From Lineus longissimus (Eukaryota; Nemertea; Pilidiophora; Heteronemertea; Lineidae): a stretch of DNA of 64,000 nt. The translations under genes were made by a program, and so were the position numbers. Positions 37,901-49,900 of the stretch are shown here, piece after piece. The notes under the pieces were generated by a model. It was not told the origin of the DNA, did not search any database, and was given only the letters and a program-made list of their open reading frames with translations. The first letter of the stretch is position 1. The number at the start of each line of letters is the position of its first letter. The stretch covers positions 6,138,001 through 6,202,000 of the forward strand of contig NC_088312.1 of NCBI RefSeq assembly GCF_910592395.1, written 5' to 3'.

Positions 37901-40900
37901 CGTTGTTTGTCTTTGATAGTGACTTTGACAATATTGTGGACAGGCAGCATCTTTCTTGTTTTTCGTTCTATACTGCTTGTAGCTCGACCTTGATAGTAGT
38001 TCACGACAGATTCACAGGAAAATAGCACAGTTTCGGATGGTTTGAAGACTTTTTTATGCACCTGGCCAACAGATTTCAAGTCGAAATTGGGATTTTTAAA
38101 TCTTGTAGCAAGCGGCTTGTACCCCCTCATCCATGGGAACGTGCTGAACTGTGATTCAGTCTTTTTAGGAGATGAAGGATTTGATTGCGATTTTGTTCCA
38201 TTTCTTACGTCATCAACCAAGTCCAAGGAGTCTACTTTCCATTTACCATCAGCCGCGCTTTTACTTAGCACCAACTTGCACGGTGACTTTGGAGTGTTTG
38301 TATCTTCATAACTTCCATATGAACCCGAGTTCCAAAGCCTGTTTGAAACATCATCATCGCTCTCGTCCAATCCGCGTGCATAAAGATCACTCTCAGATTT
38401 TCCTTTCTTCAGTGAAAGTTTATTATGACGCTTCTTCCCAGCAGTTTTTGTCATGGTATATTTGGGATTTGGCGAGTTCGATACATCTGCAAACGATGGA
38501 CAGGGAACAAAAGCAGGTTCATGCGATGCTAGACCATCACACTGGATTGCCATATCACAAGTATAATAACTACTTTTCGGCTTGAAGATCGGAAGCGGAT
38601 TCTTTGACTTGCCGGTAAGGCGTAATTTTGAAGGTGATCTCTTAGTGGAAGAAAGTTTACCAGAGAAGGTATGGTTAGAAAGATTCTTGTTCGGTTTCGG
38701 TAGATTGTACAGATCAGGCAAGAGATCATCACAACCGGTGTTATCAATATAATCATTGTCGTCGTCATCAGAATAATCTGCTGGAACCGACTGTGTACTT
38801 TTTCGAACCAGCGCATCAAATTTCACTTCAGCATTGTGGTCCCGCCATTCCCTCAGGTAAGTTTTTTGAGTCCCTTTCGAATTGAACATTGGAAGATCAT
38901 CAGAAGATGCTGGGCTGCCGTTATAACCATCGTTGACTGACGACGAGTGCTTCCAGCGATGTCCATAGCCTCTGAAGCTTGTGTAGCCTTGCCCGCTGTA
39001 GCCATAATTACTGTACCCGGCCGCGTATCCTATATGGACTGGAGCCACTGTTGTACAAACATGACTATGAGCACCATCAGTTTGCTTTTGAAGCTCTTCC
39101 AATAACTCGCTGAAAGATTTTTGCTGACTTTTGCGTTTATCTTTAGATTTCACATTCGTTGTCTGGGCAGCAGCACCTCCACGACCAAGTGGTGGGCAAC
39201 CTTTTGCTTTAGCAGGAGACTTGGACTTTTTCCTTCCTTTTGACTTTCCACGTCCCCGCCCCCTGGCACCCTTTTTTGATTTGCCACTGGCTGCCAATGA
39301 TGGCTTCTGGATAACAACAGGTGAAAACGTAGCATTTCCTGGTTCAGGGTTCCCTGCTCTCTCCACTACATCATCTATTGTCTGGCTAATTGGACTTTTG
39401 GAATGAAAAAGTGTCTGTCGTCGCCGCTTTGTGAATTTCTTATGGTTAGCTGCCTCATAGTCTATTACAAGACAGTCATCAACATCATTTTCAAGAGCTT
39501 CTGCGCTGCCATAGCTGTGCGATGCAGCGGAATATTTTGCACGGGAGTTGAGGTAAGCCTTTTGACCATAAACATAGAGATTTCTGGCACTAGAAAGCTC
39601 ACCATTATCCCGCTTTGTCTTACGAATCTCCTCTCTTCGTTCAGGCATCATTGGATTTTGAAATCTGTTTGAGGCAATTTTTTGTACTGGGGATCGCCTA
39701 GGTGAAGGCTCTCTCACGAAGGGTCGAGGTGGAGCTGGCCTCTCATATGGTCTTTCAAGATCTTCCCTTGGAGAACACTCCTTGTCACAAGGTCTATGAT
39801 AGGGGTTTCTCACAGGAACCTCCCTACTATGTCCTCTTGATATGGGCTCCCTATCCTGTTCTCTAGAAAGATGCTCTCTTGGAGAGGACTCCCTTTCATA
39901 GCTTCTTGAAGCATCCTTCTCCAAATGCCTCGACTGCTTATGTTTTGATTGGGGCTCCCTGTCAAATCCTCTTGGAGGGTCCCCCTTGGAATATCGAGAT
40001 GTAAACTCCCTCTCATCTCGAGAGGAGCGCTCCCTCTCCCGTCGTAACATAGGCTCTCTAGCTGAGAAACCCTCATCTCGCTGGGATATAAAACTACAGT
40101 CGTCGTCATCATCATCATAATCATCTTCACTTCGGCAAGACTCTTTCCCTGCGACTTCCTGTTTTTTTTCCCACTTCTTGCGGTTAATGTTCATCTCTGC
40201 CAGCAGATTGCGCTCCCTCATTTCATGGAGGCGAATTTCCTCCTGAGCTTTCAGGGTTCTCTCATTTATTTCCTCTAAAGTCTCAATAATCCCGACCTGG
40301 GTGTTAGTGGTACTGGACATTGACCTGGTAGTCTCTGTCCCGGGACGCGTCAAAGCAGTCGTCGCTCCTGTGGCAGTGCTAGCAGCCCTCAGCAACTCCG
40401 CATTTTGCTCAACAGTAAGACCTGCATCGCTCCTCTGGACACTTTGCAGTGGCGCTGCCCGTTCTGCAGGTGTGACACTTTTCTGGACCACTCGCTCAGC
40501 CATAGTTTTGTAAGACGCTGTATTACTTTGCGGAGCTGACCTTAGGCCTCTTGGTAAATCATCATCTTCTTGTACAGAATTCGAATCTCTCTGAGGTTTG
40601 CCGGCAAGTTGACTTCGATGAGAATCAACAATTTCTCGATTCCTTTGCGGTATGAGATTTTCTCCTTGGCCAAATTGCCTTAAATCGCTGCCTTGATTTT
40701 GCAGAGCAAGACTTTGATGGTTTTTGTCTTGCTCTCCAACACCTAAAAAATGACTCCTTTGCCCAGTACGCTGTCCCCCAGGTAAATTTGATCCAGAGTG
40801 CGACCTCACATTGTGTTCTCTTGACAACTCCTGATCCCTTGACTTGCTTTGATCTCTTGTTTTCCCATGGTCTCTGGACATGCCCTGATCTCTCGGCATA

Positions 40901-43900
40901 CCCTGGTCTCTGGATATGGCCTGGTCTCTAGACATACCCTGTTCACTGGAGATGGCCTGTTCTCTAGACATTACCGGTTCTTTGGTAATGCCCTGATCTC
41001 TGGACACACCCTGATCTCTGGACAATCCCTGTTCTTTGGACATGCCCTGGTCTCTAGATATACCCTGACCTCTGGACATGCTTGGGTCTCCCATTGTTCT
41101 CTGATCTCTGGACATACCCTGATCTCTAGACATGCCCAGGTCTCTGGATGTTCTCTGATCTCTGGTAATACCCTGATCTCTAGACATGCCCTGATCGCTT
41201 GAGATACTCTTATCCTTAGATATACCTTGATCTCTGGACATACCCTGTCCTTTGGACATGCCTTGGTCTCTAGACATACCCTGATCTCTAGATGTTCTCT
41301 GATCTTGTTGTCTGCCCTGCTCCCTGAACATCTGCTGTTCTCTTGACATCCCTTTATCTTTCGACCTCCCATTATCTCTCAGCTTCTCCTGATCTCTTGG
41401 TTTGCCTGTATCTTTGCTAATGGTCATTCCCTGGTTTGTGGAAATTCCCAGATCCTGTGGTTTATCCTGATCTGTGGACATCGTCAGATCTCGCACTCTC
41501 AGCATCCCCATATCTCTTGGTGTCCCCTGATCCCTTGGTGTAATATCAGGGAGGTCATCAACATCCATTTCAAGCAAGGGAATGTCATCATGAATAACAG
41601 CGTGGCTCGGGACTGGCATATTTCCACTTGAAGATGGTGAAGGCACATAATTTCTTTGCGGCTCGGTCAGCTGGTCATTTCGGACGGATTCAAGGAAACT
41701 GTACTGTGAAGCTGCACCTTGGTTGAATGGTGAATTGAATGGATGAGATGAGGTGACATCAGTGGGTGAGAGTAATGAGAAGTCATGACGAGGTAACATC
41801 TGGGAGGTCTGAGGGTAGCCGGGGTGATGCATGGGAGTGAACACTGATGGTTTCTGTACAGATGGATTCCCTTGAAGTTGTGGCATGTTGACTCGGTGAT
41901 GTGAGAATGACACAGAGTCCCTCTGATTAAACGGTGGCCGGTTCATTGGAGGCTGTTGAGGGAGACTCTGATTAGAGGTTGCTGGTTGCTGCGGAAATGA
42001 CATTGGAATGTTATGTCCCATAGAAGACGGTATAGGTTCCATATTTGAGGGCATATTGTGCCCCATGGTAGACGGAATGTTCATACCCACTGGTGGCATG
42101 TTGTGTCCCATGGGTTGTGGCATATCATGTCCTAATGAATTTGGAATGTTGTGTCCCATTGTCGATGGAATGTTATGTCCCATAGGCATATGGCGCATGG
42201 GAAGTGAACCATGTCCCATAGGGTTATGCCCCATCACACCAGACATCCCATGTCCATGAGGAATATGTTGTCCAGGCATGGGATTATATTGCATAGGCAT
42301 AGGCATTGGCATATTGTGCCGAGAAGGACCCATATTATGTCCCATATTCTGCATTGGCATTGGGAAGTTATTTTGAGCCATGGGATGCATTCCAGGTCTA
42401 AAGGGAAGATGATGACCACGAATGAAACCGGGATGAGTTCCTGCATGATTCCCAGGTAGTTGAGCATTCCTGGGACTCTGAGCAGGCAATGACTTATCCC
42501 TCGACTTGCTCTTCCGTTCTTTCGATTTTGAAGACTTTTTCATTGTTTCTTTCGAATTCACAAAGCTTTCTAAGCGAGTCATAACGTTTTGGTGTTTTTG
42601 CTGCCTGTCAGTTAACAACTGTTCCTTTTGCTGTGGGATAGGTGATGGAGGTATTGGTGGTGGTGGTGTGGGGGGTGGAAGCTGCTGCTGCTGCCGCTGG
42701 TCTTGTTTAGCAGTCTTGTTTTGCTTCTCCGGCACCTGCTCCAAATCCAACCCCTCCAAATCCACAGTGGTCCCCATCGCCAACTCCCATGCTTTTCTAA
42801 TCGGTGAATCATCAAAAATGGCTGGGTCTGGCTCCGAAGGGCAATGTTCTCCAACAGAAGTCTGGGCAGGTAAAGGAGATGGTTGACCTTGAGCAGGTGT
42901 GCTGGGACTTCTCTCGCGACCTTGACCAACTGGCGAACCGTAAGAAGTATATGGAAGATTTTTCTGTGGACTAAAGTCATTAGGATAATGTTTTTGAGTC
43001 AATTCAATAAAGTTCTGTTTTGCTAACTCATCATCCTGATTATGGGAGTCACGGCTTGAACTCCTTGAGCCCCGACCTCTTGCCTTTGAGCCATGGGAAC
43101 TTTTCCCCCTTGTGCTTTGCTGCTGACTATAATCACCCTGCGGAGCAGCAAAAGGACTAGGAGGAGGTTGCATAGTCATAGCTGGGTGAGTTACGGGTAA
43201 TGAGGGTGATTTAACAGATTGCAACTCTGCAAAATTTCTATTTGCTTCCGTGAATCTCTTATAGCGCGCTTGAGCCTGATATGCCGCAGACCCATCCTGG
43301 CTCACTCCGCCTGGAGACATTGGTGACATGAACGGCGACCTATTAGCACTGTTGAAACTATCGTCAAATGGATCAACACTTAAATTAGCTGAATTGAGAA
43401 GCACGTCCATTGGTGAATTTGGAATTCCCATTGAATTTGGAGCATATGGGCTTGCTGGCATAGCACTAGCACTATTTAACCCAGGTGAATGTTGTGGCAC
43501 ATAATTTGAAGCACTGTTTGGCGTAGATCCAGCATTTTGAGTCCAAGGGCTCCTCGGGGCCATACCACCTGCCATCGGGCTTGCAGGAGGCTGCATCCCC
43601 TGTGGTGATTTTACACCATATTTATCACTCGCATGATCCACATTTATGCATAAATTTCCATCCTTAACAGTCTTTGAAATATCTGCCGAATTCTTCGACT
43701 CTGATAAACCAAACGGAGATGCTGGCCATCCCGATAAATCCGGCCCAGGAGCATAGACTGGCAGCTGGTCGATTAGCCGGAAATCTGACGATGTGACTTG
43801 GCGTTGCGGTGTTATGCTGTGGGGTATGGCAGGTGGCGTCTCCATTGGAAGCACTGGTCCTCGAATACCAAGACGTTTCTTCGCAGCTGCTGATTTTTCT

Positions 43901-46900
43901 GCAAAACCAGCATAACCTCTTTATTAAAGGACTTTAATTGGGAGGGGTCCTGATTAGAGAGGTCAGATTGAATGGAAACAACCAGTTTGGGGCCAAAACT
44001 AGTGTCCTTAATAGAGAAGTGTCTGCCAGGGGAGGTTCCACTGTATTTTCAACCTCGTAAATTTCTGGCGGAGGGATTAGACAGAGAGGTCATGTTCAAA
44101 CCGTTCATATAGTGTTTTTATATCACAGAGGCTCCTAAACCTATCAGAAGAAACTGAAACAAGCAAATTCCAAATACCCCACCCTGACTGTGATTTTGAA
44201 ATCTATCACTCACTTACTCACTAACAATATGCCTTGACTGTCCTGAACAAGAAAAACACCTTACCTGTGTTTTCATCACCTGCACCGTCGAACTGTGGAA
44301 CTGAGTCGATGTCAAGCCACTGTGAGCCGCTCCATGACTGGTCCATACCCAGCAGCTCATCCTCGAGATCAGGACTGAAACAAATGAGTCCTATTCTAAA
44401 ACATCTAGACTATTATAAAGAACCGCAGTTTACAGTGTTAATGCACTATGCGCCCACGAATCACCAAAATAATGAGGCGAGAAAATTTATGGCCTTACAG
44501 TATGATTCAAAGTAAAACTCCACCAACCTTTTGCTTCCTCCTCTATTCTGATCTTGTTGCCCATCTTGATCATCGGACCAAAGATGCTGCGACATTTCCT
44601 CAGAGATCATCTCGTCCTCTTTATCATCAGCAGTCGGGTTGCTGCCAAGGATGCTGTCCTGTTCCGCCAGAGCCGAGACCTGTGACAGGGCATTAGCGGC
44701 CATTTCAGGGCTGTCAGGTGGTGCCTCGGTCAAACAGGCGAGGAGTTCAGCTAGGGCCTTGTCCTGGCTGTCCACTGTAAGAAACAACAAGATCATGCAT
44801 TAAAACAATAGTCAATTTAGAATTCAGACCAAAAAAAATTTGTCAGACAAACCAGGGTCATGTTTCGTTTTCAAAATGTAGCATATGCCACAATATCAAA
44901 GGTCGAAGAGGTACACTTGTAATCATGACTCTGTGTGACTGAACCCTGTCGTTCATCTGATCAACCATGCAGACACGGACTTACTGATTGGCTGCGAGTT
45001 GGTGTTCTGTGACGAATGGAAACTCTGACTCTGCGAAACTACCCGATGGACGGATTCAACATCTACCACCGGGAACGAATCATCAACGATTGTGGTGTGA
45101 TCCGATGCCTGGCTGTCATCTAGAAATGAAAAAGATGAATCAATTTATCCAGGCGTAAAATCATCATGACTTGGCCTGTAATCCATACGTCTACATTCCA
45201 GTTGATTCCAATGACAAACAGCATGATATAATGATATGCCTAATGCTTTTAAAATATTCCAAGCTTGCATACTTCATACTTAGGCAGATTTTAATGTTTC
45301 AAGTTGACATCAGGTACATAAACAATCCCCTATACACACATGCTCTTGCATAGAACAGGCTAGCAGATGGCCCCACTGAATTTTGAGGTCTTTTATAATA
45401 ACCCCAACAAAACAGGCTAAAACAAGCACCTACCACTATCTCTTTGAGAAGGAGGTGACTCAACTGAGTTGCCACGTGTCACAGTTGCCCTAGCACGACT
45501 TTTCTTTCCTCGTCCTTTACTCAAAGTAGGCCCCTGGGAACTTGACATGCTCGATCTCCGCACACTTTCTAACTCATCAGCCCTGGAGGTAAGAGGAAAA
45601 GAAACTTAAAGACATTTTCCACAAAAATTATAACGGGCACGAGTCATGTTTCTCCAATTAACAAATTCGCAATGTGGACCTGCAAATCGAGGTGATGGAA
45701 GGCCCCTATATGCAGCATACGAAAAAGAAATCCCAAAAGCAACTTAGTTGGCCTATTATAAGGTCCCTGCAATTCAGACCTCCCTCTATAATCTGGACAC
45801 CTTTCCATTAAGGACAGCACATGTCAGTCCAAATAAAGGGCGTCCTTAATAGAGAGGTTCAACTGTAATTATCTCCTGATAAATCTTTATTCAATTTCAC
45901 GGCCGATTTTTATGGAATATGTAGAGATGAATATATATTATTTAATTCAAGCTCAGAACAGACACCTAGGTGTTTTTATGTTAGCTGGCTTCAATGGGTT
46001 TTCAAGCAATAATACTGTTGGAAGCACTAGATATGTGAATATGTAAATAATCCCAAACTTGAAACAGAATTTTAATATAATGATATCGATAGTAGTCTTT
46101 GACTTTTTCCTCCAGCTGTTCAGTCAATTTAAATGCAATGAGAACAGATTGGCAAAACATAGTCATCATATTTGCCAGAACTTTTAAATACCATGGGTGA
46201 TATGAATAAAGACCAGTAAATGCTTTTATCAAGAACCTCCTGTACATTTACACTAGACCTTTCTGTACAAACGGAAGTAAGAGCATTTGCTAGTCTTTAT
46301 TCTTATCACCCAATGTGATGCTTCACCACATCAAGTCACTTTCAAGCGCAACTGAAAAAAATTTATATCCAAAAGAACCCAACATCCAATAACCCTTGAA
46401 ACACTTAGTCAGTACTAAGCTGATAACAATACAACCATGGCCCTGTTGCTTGAAAAATTTTCGCTTTTTGACAGTTAAGTGGAACATGCTACATTGATTC
46501 ACAACATGAACTATTTTGTCTGAAGTACATTTCTCTAGCAGTAAGATCAGACCAACAATATTCAGAATCTGTATTTATCTCATTCGCTATACAAAGTGTC
46601 ACAAATTTGTTAATTTTTGTTATACTACAAACATGCAACTACAAAAAGACATCACCACTAACTCAATATTATCTGGACAGCAAACTGGTATACTGCACAC
46701 ACTTTGTCCTTTCCCAATCGACAGTCTGATCATTGACAACTCTATGATCGCCATAGGCCTACCACCCAACATATAAACATCAGAGGATAACGAGAGGAAA
46801 AACAAATACGAATACTGGCTAAAGAGAAAACTGTAACATTGCATGCTTTAACAGTACATGAACAACTATCTCACCACATTTTCTCAATTTCCGATGGTCT

Positions 46901-49900
46901 AGAACAGGTTATAAAACATTGATAAATATAATTGAGTCAGTTGAAACCATTACACACAACACTTTAGTTAAAACTGATGAATTGATGCATCTAAAGTACC
47001 AAGCAAATGAAGGGAATTTATTCTCTTTGAAGTCTGGATGAAAACCAGAAAAAGTTTTAGATTCTTTTAAGAGGGGTGTTTCAATAGTGTTGTCGTATGT
47101 ACTGTTTCATTTTGGGGGGTTTAAATCATGTTTTGCTGTTAGAATTATTAGGTGACGGTAATGTTGGAGGGGAAGATTTGACCCACAAAATGCCCCTCTG
47201 TGTCGCAGAGGAGGGTAAGGGAATTGAAGCTACTGGAAGCAATGCAAGCTCACAAAACTTGAGATTTTCACCCCACTTCTTGACTAGGAATGTTATACTC
47301 ACAACTGTTGCTGCTGTTCCAAGATAATCTCTTGCAGCCGGTCCTTCCATCGCTGCTCACTCGTTGCATCAGCAAGTGTACCTCGTTCTGAAATGAAAGA
47401 GGAAGTTAATATTTCACTCTTCAAATCTATTGCATCTGGTCCATATGTCACATCATCAGGATATATGGAAGTTATTGTACTGAACAATCTATTTGTATCA
47501 GTGATGCGACACAGAAGCCAGTCCCATAAACCAGGGTTAAATTGACCCTTTGGAAATTGTCCCAACTCCCAAAATCTTATTTTGGCTATGATGAGAAGTT
47601 TGGCCCATTGAGTTGCCTTTTCATTAATCAATCAATGAATATTGGCATTTGTAAAGCGATCTAACAACTCAGCAGGTGGGTATTCTAGAGCACTTTCTTT
47701 CCCAAAGGCAGCTGCAAATAGGTGGGCCTTAAGGAGGGACTTGAACGTCTGGAGGGAATCACTGTTTCGAAGCCTTGATGGCAGAATTTCACCCCACTTT
47801 CAACAGCCCAATGTCACCCCACCTTACAGTAGCAATCAATAACACCAGAAAGATTTTGTTAGCTGTTTGTTTATTGATGATTCAATGTTTACCTTGTGAC
47901 TGTGGAGTTTCTATCTGCGATGACTGTCCTTTCTCTCGTCTTCGTTCTTTCTCATCCTCCCAGAGCGCCATTAATCCAGGGTTAGCACCGGTACTCCCTG
48001 GAATAGTAAGCATAAATGTCTCATTTGCTTGAATATATTATGACTAACATTTTTGATGTGAACATTTTATTCATGAATTCACTAGGGGCCAAGTAAATTT
48101 CATTATCATGATTATAGGATATTTCAGAGAGGGAACTTTTTAATATTGGAGCAAAAAAACCTTAGAACCACAAATTGACTTGTAAAACATCTGCATCATT
48201 GAAGTTCGAAGTGTTGAAAACAATTCATTGTGTTTTTTATGCCGGTGAAACATCAATGTGATCTAAGTGAAAATCATTCTTGAACTGTTTCTATGTTCAG
48301 TAACAGTGGCACTGGCAAATACAAGCTGGTTTCAACTGAGAGAAATGATCCTCAACCAGTTCCACGAAAATCACAAGACATGATGTCTCAAGGGCAAATA
48401 CCTAACCATCACATACCCTCAATCTCCAACCTGTTCAATATATCAGCAGCAACCACATCTACCTCCAGCTCACATGTACTCAACCTCTCTACCTCAGCAC
48501 CCAGCAACATTTTACTGGAACAGCAAACGTTAAATATTAAACAGAAATACGATAGAACCTCTCTATCACAAACTGAATAGAAACAACCAAATTGGGATCA
48601 AAACTAGTGTCCTTCATAGAGAGGTGTATGTGTCCGCTGAGGGAGGATCCACTGTACTATTGAAAGACAAAGCTTAGGACATAATAGAACTGATAATCAT
48701 CTCAGGGATGACTCCACGCAATGCAGCAATCAAGGCTTGAGTTATTCAAATCAACAATATGCAAATATTTATGTCCACTGGACACGACTCACTGAAGCCA
48801 CATCACATGACATCATAATAGCACAACTGCCAAATAAGTAACCTCACTTGTTCAAACAATTGAGATGGCAAGAATTACCTGCATTCAGATATGAACATTA
48901 TTGAAAGTAACTCATGCGGAAGTGGATATATCAAATCTTTGTTGTAGGAGGATTTATTCTAACATGTCTAATCAGTCGTCAAGTTAAGCATATCATGATA
49001 CATTATAAAAAAGGAACTCGTGGAAAAAAGTACATATGCCGAGTTTTTATTGCAGGATGATTAATTCTTACATGTGGAATAAACTCTCACGTTAAGTGCA
49101 TGTACATAGTGGTTTCGTTCCGTCATCCACGATTACTGACATCTGTTGCAAAACCCCTCGAGACAACAGAATAAATTGCTTGGGTATTATGGCACACTCA
49201 CAGTAAATACACAGTATAGCAAAGAATGTTTAGTGAGTCTCCCGAAGAGGTTACAGTACACTAGACCACATCCACTTCAATCCCCTGTTTAATATTTTGA
49301 AGGGATTTTTGAGCAACAGCTGGTAGAAAACAATGACTCAGTGATATGTTTTACCGAGATAACCTAACTTTCCCTGTCTGTATTAAATCCATGCATGTGC
49401 CAATGTATCAACAATAGAACCAAGCACATGGTGACAAGCCAGATGGTCTTAACACAATGAAGAAGACAGACATATGGTGCAATCCTGATATAACACTATG
49501 CCGTGGACGTAGACATTTATATGATATCAACAAAAGGGCCCCAAATATACCATGATGAATGTACTATAAGGTGTAATGGGTGATTGGGATCCAAAGATTC
49601 CAAATACATGGAGTACTATACATTGTTAAGGTGTAATGGACAGATTTGGATCCCAAGATTCTATATATGTGGTCTGGTCCGTTGAAAATCAGATGCGTGG
49701 TCAAATCTGGGAAACGTTGCCAAACCGCAAACCTGCTGTCTGAAGACAATCAGGCCCCAGGCTATACTCTATTCTGATACTGTTCTATTCTGCTTGACTA
49801 CTTTTTCTTGAATGAACCGAAATATACCTTGGAATATTCTCCTGGTCCCAGCGACACATCTGATAACTCCTGTTGTGCATCTCGGCAATCGACAGCACCG

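Noticed and set aside
40790-42400. Exon 14 low-complexity tracts as intronic repeats read through by chance
   Set aside because: The frame is uninterrupted across 16.3 kb and contains REV3L-like islands and the REV7-binding motif in the same frame as the flanking exons.
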